Source: Pseudomonadales bacterium
GTDB lineage: Bacteria > Pseudomonadota > Gammaproteobacteria > Pseudomonadales > Ketobacteraceae
Reading direction: 5' to 3'
DNA: 64,000 nt
Assembly (NCBI GenBank): GCA_002708905.1
Contig: PAPM01000039.1
Location: 62,001-126,000, forward strand
Shown piece after piece: positions 45,708 to 56,636 of this stretch. Both the position numbers and the translations under genes were made by a program. Within the stretch, counting starts at the first letter, position 1; the number at the start of each line of letters is the position of its first letter. Under the pieces are notes generated by a model, which was not told where the DNA came from, searched no databases, and was given only the letters and a program-made list of their open reading frames with translations.

Positions 45708-46200
45708 GGTGATGATGCCCATCATGTTGGTGGCTGTGCTCATGTGAATGATCATGGGAATGTGAATGCCCACCCGCATAGGCACCGTCTTCCGGTTCAA
45801 AGGGCGCATCTTCCACCGTCACCGTCAAACCCAAGCCAATCACCATGGCGTCCAGTACGTGATCATGCTGGTAACGCAGCCAGCCGTCCCCGATCTGCAA
45901 CGGTACGTGGCGGTTACCCAAATGGTACGCTGCCCGCATCACCAGGTGTGCACTGTCACTGGACACGGTGCTGACCGTTTCGTCCGCCGCTTTTACCTCA
46001 ATCACACGACCACTTTCATCCAGCAGTCTGGTGCCATCCCGCAGGATATGTCCCCGGGGCAGCATAAAGCCCAGCGGCTCACCGTTTTCTGCCGCGGTTT
46101 TAAGGCGGCTTTTCTTACGCTCATCAAATGGCAGGCGCACAATTAGCTGTGCGGGCGAGGTGACCGCAGTGTCGGCGGCGAATTCAGTTACTTTGATCAT
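45697..46200 (-). CDS. ureE: Urease accessory nickel chaperone UreE
   Basis: 167 aa. Peptide-binding N-terminal half (LPFDERKKSRLKTAAENGEP, GFMLPRGHILRDGTRLLDE) and metal domain with AYHLGNRHVPLQIG and the conserved LRYQHDHVLDAM. The last 25 residues are a His-rich nickel store (repeated HSHDHSHEH and HHHH), as in Klebsiella UreE. Separated from ureC by a 165-base segment with a long palindrome. Confidence 0.96.
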   Translation of the reverse strand: MIKVTEFAADTAVTSPAQLIVRLPFDERKKSRLKTAAENGEPLGFMLPRGHILRDGTRLLDESGRVIEVKAADETVSTVSSDSAHLVMRAAYHLGNRHVPLQIGDGWLRYQHDHVLDAMVIGLGLTVTVEDAPFEPEDGAYAGGHSHSHDHSHEHSHQHDGHHHHEH

Positions 46201-46223
46201 GTTGTCGTTTTACTCTGGGGTAT

Positions 46224-46327
46224 GGGAAGCGGGGTGGAGAATCGGGAATCGCTACAAGCACATCCCTGTGCGCTCGACAGCGGCCGTCCATGGCCGCTGA
46301 CGTTCCCGATTCTCCACCCCGCTTCCC
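46224..46327. repeat. Large palindromic element between ureC and ureE
   Basis: A perfect 25-base inverted repeat (46224-46248 and 46303-46327; GGGAAGCGGGGTGGAG and its complement) encloses a second perfect stem, CAGCGGCC/GGCCGCTG (46278-46285 and 46292-46299, loop GTCCAT). No ORF with a start signal lies inside. REP- or MITE-like; in mRNA it would fold strongly within the urease operon. Confidence 0.9.
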
Positions 46328-46365
46328 CTGATCTATCGTGCCACTTCCTTTGCAACAAAGCGTCA

Positions 46366-48068
<1,703 letters not shown>

Positions 48069-48069
<1 letters not shown>

Positions 48070-48374
48070 TACAGTTTCCCCATCACCATGCCACGGAAGC
48101 CATACACGGTTTTATCACCGGCGTATTGCACCAACGTCACTTCCCGGCTTTGCCCGGGCTCAAAGCGCACCGCGGTACCGGCGGCAATGTCCAGGCGATA
48201 ACCCCGGGTTTTCTCCCGGTCGAAATCCAGCGCACCATTGGTTTCGTAAAAATGATAATGCGATCCCACCTGGATGGGGCGGTCGCCGGTGTTGGCCACA
48301 GTAACGGTAATGGTGGGTAGCCCGGCGTTCAGCTCCAGCTCACCCGGTTCGGTAATCAGTTCACCTGGAATCAT
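48069..48374 (-). CDS. ureB: Urease subunit beta UreB
   Basis: 101 aa. [57 protein letters not shown] and [20 protein letters not shown]-type ending are standard. 41 bases after ureA. Confidence 0.98.
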
Positions 48375-48415
48375 GGATTGGCTCCTTAAACAGTTAGCCC
48401 TTAAACAGCTGGGTG

Positions 48416-48718
48416 TTAGACAATGGGATCGTGCACGGTGACCAGTTTGGTCCCGTCAGGAAACGTGGCTTCCACCTGCACATCGTGGATCATCTCCGGC
48501 ACGCCTTCCATTACATCATCGCGGGTTAACAAAGTGCGACCATAGTCCATCAGCTCTGCTACGGTTTTTCCGTCCCGGGCACCTTCGATGATTTCAAATG
48601 AAATCAGGGCTACCGCTTCAGGATAATTCAATTTGAGGCCACGGGCTTTGCGCCGCTCTGCCAGTTGGGCTGCGCTGAACAGCAACAGCTTGTCTTTTTC
48701 CCGAGGTGTCAGTTCCAT
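48416..48718 (-). CDS. ureA: Urease subunit gamma UreA
   Basis: 100 aa. [55 protein letters not shown] and [20 protein letters not shown] are near-invariant UreA blocks. 21 bases after ureD. Confidence 0.98.
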   Translation of the reverse strand: MELTPREKDKLLLFSAAQLAERRKARGLKLNYPEAVALISFEIIEGARDGKTVAELMDYGRTLLTRDDVMEGVPEMIHDVQVEATFPDGTKLVTVHDPIV

Positions 48719-48739
48719 GTTCTATTCCCGTTTTATCGA

Positions 48740-49594
48740 TCAGGTAAACCAGATACGAGGCGCTACTGCCTCAGCATTCAGCAAGGTTCGGCGCAGCAGG
48801 TGCCAGGCCGCAACAAACGCTTTCTTTATAGGTTCCGCCTGCCCTGCCTGGGCCCGCAGAATCACCAGACCAGGCAGTTGCGTCACCTCAATATCCAGGT
48901 GCGGGCCACGATGCTGTTCACACAAATCCCGTAACGCCTGCTCAGTGGCCTCGTCCTGTAACGTACATACCAAGGTGGCCAGCGCAGGATGACCATTCAG
49001 ACCCCAGCGCTCGGTTAACAAAGGGCTGCCACCATCGTAACGGCTCTTTTCCAGCAACACCGGTTGTCCGGCCAGGGTGATTTCAAAATGCTGCTTCAAG
49101 GTGCCTGCCACAAAAAGTTCATTGGAAGCGGGCCGCCCCAGACAGGTAATTTCCCAGCCAATAAAGCGGGCATCCGGCTGCAGGTGAATACAGGTACGAT
49201 TGATGGCCTGGGCATCATTGAAGACAATGTTCTCCTGAGGCAACCACTCGCCAAAGCCACCACTTTCGACGCGCATGCTGACCTGCTGGGTCTGCAACAG
49301 GCGTTGCCGGTTGGAGCAATAAACCCGACCGGCAGAGGGCGTTGTCACCAACGCATGGGCGCCATCCCGTACTGTGGATTCAATAGCGAGACTGTCACCC
49401 GCCACAATCCCCCCCGGCGGATGCAGGATATAAACGTGGGCCTGACCATTGGATTCCGGGTAGAACGGTCGCTGCACCCGTAACGGACCATCATGCCGAT
49501 TGCGAACCAGTGCGGTACGCGGCCCCCGCCGCTCAAATTCCAGGGAAAGGGTTGCTGACCACCCGGCCGGTACCGGGGTCGCAATGGCATTCAT
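48740..49594 (-). CDS. ureD: Urease accessory protein UreD
   Basis: 284 aa scaffold of the UreDFG activation complex. GPLRVQRPFYPESNGQAHVY, ILHPPGGIVAGDSL, TTPSAGRVYCSNRQRLLQTQ, WLPQENIVFNDAQAINRTCI and FIGWEITCLGRPAS are the conserved UreD/UreH blocks. First gene of ureDABCEF. Confidence 0.96.
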   Translation of the reverse strand: MNAIATPVPAGWSATLSLEFERRGPRTALVRNRHDGPLRVQRPFYPESNGQAHVYILHPPGGIVAGDSLAIESTVRDGAHALVTTPSAGRVYCSNRQRLLQTQQVSMRVESGGFGEWLPQENIVFNDAQAINRTCIHLQPDARFIGWEITCLGRPASNELFVAGTLKQHFEITLAGQPVLLEKSRYDGGSPLLTERWGLNGHPALATLVCTLQDEATEQALRDLCEQHRGPHLDIEVTQLPGLVILRAQAGQAEPIKKAFVAAWHLLRRTLLNAEAVAPRIWFT

Positions 49595-49664
49595 TCAATA
49601 GGCCTCTGATAACTGTTCTGTTCTGATGCTGCTGCTTTCTTGTATATAGGAGTGGGCTTTGAAA

Positions 49665-49680
49665 AGCAAAATCCATTCCC
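49665..49680 (-). promoter_or_regulatory. ureD: Candidate sigma-54 promoter of ureD
   Basis: On the minus strand GGGAATGGATTTTGCT keeps GG and GC with 10 bases between and has a good -12 (TTTTGCT) but a poor -24 (GGGA for TGGC). Would give a 60-base leader. Supported by the NtrC-like element upstream. Confidence 0.45.
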
Positions 49681-49752
49681 CCCACCGCTGCGTTGCCGCT
49701 GAGCATTCCCTGCCCTGCTTCAAGCCTGTTCAAAGGCTGATCGCATTCAGAA

Positions 49753-49779
49753 TGGTGCACCATGCACCAACTTGCATCA
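49753..49779 (-). promoter_or_regulatory. NtrC-like element upstream of ureD
   Basis: TGGTGCACCA (49753-49762) is a perfect palindrome and is followed by TGCACCAACTTGCATCA (49763-49779). GCACCAACTTG is shared exactly with the region upstream of urtA (25533-25543), about 85 bases from the -24 box here. Confidence 0.5.
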
Positions 49780-49799
49780 ACCGGTTTGTTTTTCTCAAA

Positions 49800-51116
49800 T
49801 CAGCGTTTCATCCGCTTACGGATACTGGCCGGGGTGAAGTAGCCTTCCGGAGGCGGATCGGAATAGAACCGGGTGCCTTCCCCTGCACTGCACTGCATGA
49901 AATAGGCGCCTTCTTTTAAATCATGGTAGGTATCCAGGGACGAAAACATGCCGGGCATCTCTTCGTAGTAGGCGGAAAAGCGCATGGTGAAGCGCCACAG
50001 ATCATCGTGCTTGTCGTAGATATCCACCAGTACGATGCTCCAGGTATCCTCGTCAATGTAAAACGTTCGGCGCTTGTAGATGTGCCGCGCATCCGGCTTG
50101 AGCCTGGCCTCCACCACCCAGACCCGGTGTTTTTCAAAACGCATGGCATGGGGTGAAAGATGGTAGGGTGTCAGTGCCTGGGGATCATCACAGCGGTTAT
50201 AGCGCATTTTCTGGTTGTTATAGGGAATCAGCATCTCGCGCTTGCCGATCAGCTGCCAGTCGTAACGGTCCAACGGGCCGTTGAAAATATCGATCTCATC
50301 TGCCACCCGAATACCTTCCGAATTAAACAGCGGCGAGTCATACCCCAACGCCGGTGAACGCCGCATCCGACGCTCCCCGGTAATATAGATCCAGGACTGA
50401 CGGGGCTTTTGCATGGGCCGCAACGAATCGTGAATCAGTAAACCTCCACCAGCAAGGCGGGCCGGGCCCAGAATATGGGAAAAGTAATAAATGTTGCGGG
50501 AGCTCAACTCTGGGGTTTCGCGATTGGGATTATAGAATTCGGCGTAAGTGTCTATGTTGGTTTCCAGAGAATCCACCAGGGAATTGGGATAAACCGTGTT
50601 TTCAAACAGGTGCAAGGAAATAAACACACCTTTCCAGCGGGTCTGGTGATTCCAGATAATTTCATGAGGGGACGCAGGAATCGGAAACGGTGTACCAGGC
50701 CAGGCGGCCAACAGTTCATCCCCGGTTTCACTGATACGGGCATCCTTGATATTGCGCTCGATATTCCGGTAGGTCCATTCCGGCTGACGGGCCGTGCGAT
50801 GAGTTTGGTATACCGGCACCTGGAAACTCTCAGGGTGCAACTCGAACATCTTTAGCAGGCCCGGCGCCAACCACTTTTGATAGGTCGCCATGTTGTCTGC
50901 CGTGATGATATACAGCGGAGACTCGGCGGTAAGGCGCTGCATCCATTCCAGATGCGCTTGCTCGCTGAGTTCATCTGCATGCCAGGCAGGAATGGAACCG
51001 TCCGCATTGCCTGCACGCTCGGCACCCACCGGCGTCAGGTCTTGACCCAGGGAGGCAGCCATGACCGGCCAGCTGAACAGGGCACACAGCATCGCGCTGA
51101 AATAAAACCGCTTCAT
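49800..51116 (-). CDS. DUF1329 outer-membrane-associated protein
   Basis: 438 aa with a signal peptide (MKRFYFSAMLCALFSWPVMA). LGQDLTPVGAERAGNADGSI is the typical DUF1329 start; later QSWIYITGERRMRRSPALGYD, FNGPLDRYDWQLIGKREMLI and HKRRTFYIDEDTW-type blocks are present. LolB/LolA-like fold, linked in pseudomonads to lipid or hydrophobic-compound use. Function unproven. 11 bases after the hybrid kinase gene, same strand. Confidence 0.92.
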   Translation of the reverse strand: MKRFYFSAMLCALFSWPVMAASLGQDLTPVGAERAGNADGSIPAWHADELSEQAHLEWMQRLTAESPLYIITADNMATYQKWLAPGLLKMFELHPESFQVPVYQTHRTARQPEWTYRNIERNIKDARISETGDELLAAWPGTPFPIPASPHEIIWNHQTRWKGVFISLHLFENTVYPNSLVDSLETNIDTYAEFYNPNRETPELSSRNIYYFSHILGPARLAGGGLLIHDSLRPMQKPRQSWIYITGERRMRRSPALGYDSPLFNSEGIRVADEIDIFNGPLDRYDWQLIGKREMLIPYNNQKMRYNRCDDPQALTPYHLSPHAMRFEKHRVWVVEARLKPDARHIYKRRTFYIDEDTWSIVLVDIYDKHDDLWRFTMRFSAYYEEMPGMFSSLDTYHDLKEGAYFMQCSAGEGTRFYSDPPPEGYFTPASIRKRMKR

Positions 51117-51127
51117 AATGTTCGCCG

Positions 51128-53368
51128 TTATTGTTCCTGTACTTGTTGTTCTCTCAATAACACAATCAGATTACTGAACAGCGCATCCCGATCAATGGGT
51201 TTCTTAAGAAAACCTTTCATACCGATTTCAGTTGCCTGCGCTTCGTAGTCTGACAAGACATGGGCGGTCAATGCAACTATCAATGTGGCGGGCTTGCCCT
51301 TACGCCGCTCCCAACTCAATATTCGCCGCGCGGCAGTTACGCCATCCCATTCCGGCATTTCCCAGTCCATGAGGATACAGTCGTAACGTTCACCTTCTTC
51401 CGCCACTTTCTGGTAGGCCAGCAAGCCATTTTCCACCACATCCACGATCACCCCGGCTTTCTTCAGCATGCCCTGAATGACCATCTGGTTCACTTTGTTA
51501 TCCTCGGCCACCAGAATGCGCTTGCCTTGAAGTTCACTGCGAAAGTGCACGTCCCGCTCCGACTGATCGGCGGTTTCAAAACCGGATAGGCGGGCCTCAT
51601 CGATGTCATGCAGTTCCACCGTAAACCAGAAGCTGGTACCACTGCCCTGCTTGCTGTTGACACCAATCTCACCGCCCATCAGATGACAGAGCCGCTGACA
51701 GATGGCCAAGCCCAAGCCGGTGCCGCCGTAGCGACGGGAAATGGAGCGATTGGTTTGGGAAAACTGCTTGAACAACTCAGTCTGCTGATGGCTGTCCATG
51801 CCAATTCCGGTGTCCCGTACCACACCATAAAGAAAGGTCTTCTCGCCCGTGCTCTTAGAAGAAAGACGCACATTCACCGAGCCCTGGTCTGTGAATTTGA
51901 GGCCGTTTCCTACCAGGTTCATTAAAATCTGACGCAGGCGCTGGGGATCACAGCTCACCAGTGTGGGAACGCTTTTTTCAAAGGAGATATTGAGTTCAAC
52001 CCCTTTCTGTTTGAACAGCGGTTTGAACAGTGTCAGCGCTTCATTCACCGACTGGCGCAGATCAAATACGGTGTTGTCGATCTGCAATTTGCCAGCTTCG
52101 ATTTTGGAATAATCGAGGACATCATTGATGACCGCCAGCAACGTCTGGCCGGAGCTGCGCAGCGCCATCAGATAATTTTTCTGTTCTTCATTCAACGGTG
52201 TATCCGAGAGCAAATCCACCATCCCCAGGACGCCGTTGATGGGTGTACGAATTTCATGACTCATGGTGGCCAGGAACTGGCTTTTAGCACGGTCCGCTGC
52301 TTCGGCCGCTTCCTTCTCCTGTCGTTCCTTCTGCCGCGCCGATGCTTCCCGCAAATCCAGCGCATAAATGATGCCATACACCAGCACCAGCAAGCCCATG
52401 CCGCCCAGGGTCCAGCGTTGCTGCGTGGTGGCTTCTGCCCGCTCCTGCTGATACTGATCCTGCAACAGGGACAAAATCTGATCGCGGTAAATGGAAGCGG
52501 TCACCACATAGGAACTTACATCCTGGTAAAACTGACGCCAGGGTGTGTCCAGATCGGCGGACTGAATGACCTCGTCGTCCAGCGTTTGGGCCGCCTGCTG
52601 CAACAGGTTCCAGGGCACATTGTTGAATGGCGCCTTTTCGGCCAGTACCACATGATTCCGCAACAGCTGATTGACACGAATATTAAGCCGGTCGTGCTGC
52701 AGCACCAGGCGCTCATAGATACGCTCCAGGCTGTCGACCCCATCAGAAGGAACATGACCAATACGCAGATAAAGGCTGCCGTAGGAGCGGGCGCGCCCCA
52801 GGTCGGTGGTGAGGTCGCTGAATTCATCCAGGGCCAGGTAGATCAGATTAAGGGAGGCATCGTTACGATCACTGAACAGGCCCCCCTGATCCGCCAAGCG
52901 GAACTGGATCTGTTGCAGGGTTTCCACCAGGGGCTGATGCTCGCGAAACGCCACATCCGGGGTGTAGAGCTCCGCCCCCAACACCGGACGCACCCGGCGA
53001 ATCTGTTTCATGATGCGGGGATAGGTCAACTCCATAATGGGGTTTTCCTTGCTGAACACCTCATCCTTTTCCAGCAGCATGACCGAATTGAGCAGTTCAG
53101 TACGCTGGCGCTCGTATTCCGATTCCAACTCCTCCGAGCGGTCATACACAACAATCACGCTCAGATCCCGCAGCCGTTCCGCCAGATCCACCATCCCCTG
53201 CAGTACCCGGATATCATTTACCCCCTTCAGCTTGCGATCAATGGCCTCAAGGCGTTCCTCTCCACCGTAGATCAGCTGGATCAACAGCAGCAGTAACGGA
53301 ACAACAAGGAACAATGACAGCAGGCCAATACGGGTGGGCAATAAGACTCGGCCATCCAGTCGAAACAA
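51128..53368 (-). CDS. Hybrid sensor histidine kinase with receiver domain
   Basis: 746 aa. Membrane helix at about 14-34, a periplasmic helical sensor of about 290 residues, a second helix (RWTLGGMGLLVLVYGIIYAL), then HisKA (FLATMSHEIRTPINGVLGMV), HATPase (VRDTGIGMD, GTGLGLAICQRL) and a receiver (VAEDNKVNQMVIQGM, DCILMDWEMPEWDG, LTAHV). The sensed signal is unknown. Upstream gene of a pair with the DUF1329 gene. Confidence 0.95.
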   Translation of the reverse strand: MFRLDGRVLLPTRIGLLSLFLVVPLLLLLIQLIYGGEERLEAIDRKLKGVNDIRVLQGMVDLAERLRDLSVIVVYDRSEELESEYERQRTELLNSVMLLEKDEVFSKENPIMELTYPRIMKQIRRVRPVLGAELYTPDVAFREHQPLVETLQQIQFRLADQGGLFSDRNDASLNLIYLALDEFSDLTTDLGRARSYGSLYLRIGHVPSDGVDSLERIYERLVLQHDRLNIRVNQLLRNHVVLAEKAPFNNVPWNLLQQAAQTLDDEVIQSADLDTPWRQFYQDVSSYVVTASIYRDQILSLLQDQYQQERAEATTQQRWTLGGMGLLVLVYGIIYALDLREASARQKERQEKEAAEAADRAKSQFLATMSHEIRTPINGVLGMVDLLSDTPLNEEQKNYLMALRSSGQTLLAVINDVLDYSKIEAGKLQIDNTVFDLRQSVNEALTLFKPLFKQKGVELNISFEKSVPTLVSCDPQRLRQILMNLVGNGLKFTDQGSVNVRLSSKSTGEKTFLYGVVRDTGIGMDSHQQTELFKQFSQTNRSISRRYGGTGLGLAICQRLCHLMGGEIGVNSKQGSGTSFWFTVELHDIDEARLSGFETADQSERDVHFRSELQGKRILVAEDNKVNQMVIQGMLKKAGVIVDVVENGLLAYQKVAEEGERYDCILMDWEMPEWDGVTAARRILSWERRKGKPATLIVALTAHVLSDYEAQATEIGMKGFLKKPIDRDALFSNLIVLLREQQVQEQ

Positions 53369-53461
53369 GTGAAGTGTCCTGTAGATATTTGATTTTAGGG
53401 TGATATCTCTTCAAATATAGCGGCTTTACTAACAAATTTCTGCTTTTTCAGGAGCAAAAAA

Positions 53462-53489
53462 AAGCCCCGCCGAGGTCTCGGCAGGGCTT
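53462..53489 (-). terminator. Terminator of the cytochrome c5-like gene
   Basis: A 13-base arm (AAGCCCCGCCGAG) pairs with CTCGGCAGGGCTT around loop GT with one mismatch. On the minus strand a run of T follows. 17 bases after the stop codon. Confidence 0.9.
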
Positions 53490-53505
53490 CTTATGGACGA
53501 AACGG

Positions 53506-53985
53506 TTACTTGGAATTGTCGACCATATAGTCAACGATGGCTTTGATGTCGTCGTCAGAGCAGGCCGCACAGGTACCGCGGGGCGGCATCATGTTCAGAC
53601 CGTTGATGGCATGGCTGTAAAGGGTATCGTTACCCTGGGCAATACGAGGGCCCCAGGCGGCAGCATCTCCCATCTTTGGCGCCCCGGCCGCGCCGGTACC
53701 ATGACAGGCAGCGCAGCTGGTATTGTACAGGTCTTCCGGCGTTTTCTTGGCTTCAGCCGCGTCCGCAACAGCCACGGCAGCGCCCCCGCAATCTTCCCCC
53801 TGCAGGCAGACTTTGGCTTCAGGCTGGGTACGGGCATCAATTTTTGCAGGGCTGTTGTAGGAACGGGTGCCGATGGGTTCATCGCTGCCGGATTGGTCAA
53901 CCAACTTGGAGGCCAAAACCTGGCCAGACATCCCCAAACTCAAAAATACTGCCAAAGAAACAATGGCTTGCTTCATTTTGCCCAT
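53506..53985 (-). CDS. Cytochrome c5-like periplasmic c-type cytochrome
   Basis: 159 aa with a signal peptide ending VLAS. A linker with CLQGEDCGG precedes the haem domain: CAACHGTGAAGAPKMGD (CxxCH), axial Met in GLNMMPPRGTCAACSDDDI, and the extra CAAC cysteine pair typical of cytochrome c5. Electron carrier in the periplasm; donors or acceptors could include the Nir/Nor enzymes, by inference only. Confidence 0.9.
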   Translation of the reverse strand: MGKMKQAIVSLAVFLSLGMSGQVLASKLVDQSGSDEPIGTRSYNSPAKIDARTQPEAKVCLQGEDCGGAAVAVADAAEAKKTPEDLYNTSCAACHGTGAAGAPKMGDAAAWGPRIAQGNDTLYSHAINGLNMMPPRGTCAACSDDDIKAIVDYMVDNSK

Positions 53986-54135
53986 CTTATGTTGTCCTCT
54001 CTACAGAATGCTTCGCGACGCTTCAGGCCCCGGACGAAACGGTTACAATTCACGGAAGGCCGCAAGTATACCGTTAGTTACCCCTAAAACGGAATCGTTG
54101 TAAGGGCTTTGATTAGGGAATCTCCAGGGTCGCGC

Positions 54136-54666
54136 TTACTTGGGCGGGAAATTGGCCATCATCTCCTGAACCACATCCTGGATCAGATAGTCCCGCTGGG
54201 AGGGTTTCATGCTGTCTTTCAGGGTGCGGGTCGCCTTGGCAGTCCACACCATCTGCCGGCTGGACCCGTCCACCGCCTCCAGCACCAACTGGCCTTCGGT
54301 TTTCTCCCGGGCAGGTGGGCTAGTACTTACTCCTACGCCAACATTACTGCTGACGCCGAACCCGAAGCCAAAGCTGACCCCGGAATTGTCCACCTTGCGC
54401 TCCGCCAGCAGGTAGTAGTGGATAACAAAATCCGCCTGGCCAGGCTCCACCAACTGGTAACGACCACTCAGCTGCTGCTTGATGGCTGCCTCGATTCGGG
54501 TGGCATCAAGGGACTGATAGGTCTGTTTGTCGCTTTGTTGCAGGGCATAGGTCTGGAAACCGGAGAAGCTGAACTTGGGATCGTAATCATAATTAGCCAG
54601 TTTCTGGGCACAGCCGGCCAAAAGGGCTGAGATCATCCCGATACTGATCAATATCAGTCGCGACAT
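54136..54666 (-). CDS. DUF4136 lipoprotein
   Basis: 176 aa with lipobox LLAGC. NYDYDPKFSFSGFQTYAL, ATRIEAAIKQQLSGRYQLVE, ADFVIHYYL, a Gly-rich GFGFGVSSNVGVGVS and the end QRDYLIQDVVQEMMANFPPK are the DUF4136 pattern. Envelope protein of unknown role. Single gene. Confidence 0.92.
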   Translation of the reverse strand: MSRLILISIGMISALLAGCAQKLANYDYDPKFSFSGFQTYALQQSDKQTYQSLDATRIEAAIKQQLSGRYQLVEPGQADFVIHYYLLAERKVDNSGVSFGFGFGVSSNVGVGVSTSPPAREKTEGQLVLEAVDGSSRQMVWTAKATRTLKDSMKPSQRDYLIQDVVQEMMANFPPK

Positions 54667-54758
54667 TGTGTTTTTCCTTTAAACTGAATGGAGTGGATAT
54701 TCAGCAGCATACTGAATTGGATCTCACCTGAAAACAGCCAAAAGGACTCCTTCCCTCC

Positions 54759-56636
54759 ATGGGCGGCGCCAGCACCACTCCCAAGCGTTCCACCGCAATG
54801 CTGTTAAGCCTGAGCCTGGGCGGAATAGCCGTGGCCGCCCTGGTTGCCACAGTGGTTGCCATGCTGGCCACGGAAACACTGCGCGGGGATGCGGCGGCCA
54901 TCAACCTGGCGGGTTCCATGCGCATGCAGAGTTACCGTATTCTGACCTCCCGCCTCAAACAGGATTCGGCAATTGAGCTGGAGCGGCAAATTGCTCTGTA
55001 CCAGGACAAGCTGCACGATCCCCTGCTCTCCCGGATGACGGTGGGCAGCCCGGATTTCAAAGCCCAGCTTGAGCTGCTGAAGAGCGACTGGGAAACCCAG
55101 CTCAGGCCAGCGTTCCTGAACCCGAACATGGACGCCAACAACTTGAGCGCCATGGTGGAAGCCTACGTCACCCGCATCGATCAATCGGTACAGTCCCTGC
55201 AGCAGGCATCGGAGAAAAAGGTCCGCACCCTGTACACCATCCAGACTATCTCATTGCTGGTGCTCTTTACTCTCTCCGCCCTGCTACTGGCAGCCGTCCA
55301 TAAAAAGTGGATCAACCCGCTGCGCCAATTCATGGATACCGTATTAAAGTTGAAGGAAGGTGACTTCTCGACCCGGGTGAACTACCCCCATGAAGATGAA
55401 TTGGGTCTGCTGGGAGAAACCATCAACAGCATGGCGGAACAACTCGCCGAACTCTATCTTGACCTGGAACAACGGGTGGAGGACAAAACCCGGCGCCTGC
55501 AGCAGTCCAACGATTCCCTGCATCTGTTGAACGAGCACTCCAGCCGGCTGTTCGCCCATCCTGATGAGCTATATCAACTGGTGCCCGGGGTACTGGCGGA
55601 CATCCAACGCCTGACCGGCCTGGGAACCATAGCCTTGTGCTTACGCAAGGAGGAACAGGGCCCGGCCTTCAAGCTCCTCACCTCAGACGGCACCCGCAAA
55701 CCCAGCTTCTGCCAGATGCCCCACTGCGACCGCTGCCGCAGTGAAAAGGATAAAACCGTGTTTGCTCCCCACCTGAAAGAGGTCGCCCTGTATCCGATTA
55801 CCAGCGGTGAGCAACACGTGGGTGACATCAGCGTCGAACTGTCTCCCGGGCAAACCATCGAACCCTGGCAACACAGCCTGCTGAGTGCCATCAGTGAGGT
55901 GTTTGCCACCACCCAGGGGCTCTCCAAGCTCAGCCACCAGCATTCCCAGATTGCGCTGATGGAGGAACGGGCCGCCATTGCCCGCGAGTTACATGATTCC
56001 CTGGCGCAATCGCTGTCGTTCCAGAAGATGCAAACCGGACGCCTGCGTAAACTGCTGGAGAAAAACGCCGGGGATACGCAATTGTATGACGCCATTGACC
56101 AGGTTCAGGAAGGATTGAACGACGCTTACCGTCAGCTGCGTGATCTGATCAGCACTTTCCGTATCAGTGTCAGCGAACCCGGTTTTGAACAAGCGATTCG
56201 CAATGCCATAGCGCAAATTTCAGGGCGGCACGCTTTGGAGATTGAGCTGGATTTCCAGATTGCCCATTGCCCCTTGAATGCCAACGAGGAAACCCATTGC
56301 CTGCACATTGTGCGGGAGGCACTGAGCAATGTGGGGCAGCATGCACAGGCCACCAAAGCCAAAGTAAGCCTGCAGCAACTGCCCGACGGCCTGATCCGGA
56401 TTCAGGTTGAAGATAACGGTATCGGCATAACCGCGCAGCCGGAAAAGCCGGGACACTTCGGACTGGCCATCCTCTCCGAGCGCACCAGCTATCTTCATGG
56501 TAATCTTATGATTACCCGTGGCGACCCGATCGGCACCCTGGTGGATGTCACCTTTGAACCTACATTTCTCAACAACATTATACCGAAACCCAAATATGCT
56601 ACAGAAAACAACTCTCACCGTATTAGTGGTGGATGA
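54759..56636 (+). CDS. narX: Nitrate/nitrite sensor kinase, NarX-like
   Basis: 625 aa. Membrane helices at about 13-35 and 165-187 enclose a periplasmic domain with the P-box INLAGSMRMQSYRI, the nitrate-binding helix of NarX/NarQ. HAMP (NPLRQFMDTVLKLKEGDFST), a central module with cysteines (CQMPHCDRC), then HisKA_3 (ERAAIARELHDSLAQSLSFQ) and HATPase (VEDNGIGI). The ATG at 54759 lacks a clear ribosome site; a start at 54798 is possible. Overlaps narL by 41 bases. Confidence 0.92.
   Translation: MGGASTTPKRSTAMLLSLSLGGIAVAALVATVVAMLATETLRGDAAAINLAGSMRMQSYRILTSRLKQDSAIELERQIALYQDKLHDPLLSRMTVGSPDFKAQLELLKSDWETQLRPAFLNPNMDANNLSAMVEAYVTRIDQSVQSLQQASEKKVRTLYTIQTISLLVLFTLSALLLAAVHKKWINPLRQFMDTVLKLKEGDFSTRVNYPHEDELGLLGETINSMAEQLAELYLDLEQRVEDKTRRLQQSNDSLHLLNEHSSRLFAHPDELYQLVPGVLADIQRLTGLGTIALCLRKEEQGPAFKLLTSDGTRKPSFCQMPHCDRCRSEKDKTVFAPHLKEVALYPITSGEQHVGDISVELSPGQTIEPWQHSLLSAISEVFATTQGLSKLSHQHSQIALMEERAAIARELHDSLAQSLSFQKMQTGRLRKLLEKNAGDTQLYDAIDQVQEGLNDAYRQLRDLISTFRISVSEPGFEQAIRNAIAQISGRHALEIELDFQIAHCPLNANEETHCLHIVREALSNVGQHAQATKAKVSLQQLPDGLIRIQVEDNGIGITAQPEKPGHFGLAILSERTSYLHGNLMITRGDPIGTLVDVTFEPTFLNNIIPKPKYATENNSHRISGG

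Noticed and set aside
52256-53296. Plus-strand ORF of 346 aa opposite the hybrid kinase
   Set aside because: Antisense shadow; His/Gln-rich composition typical of reverse-complement frames.
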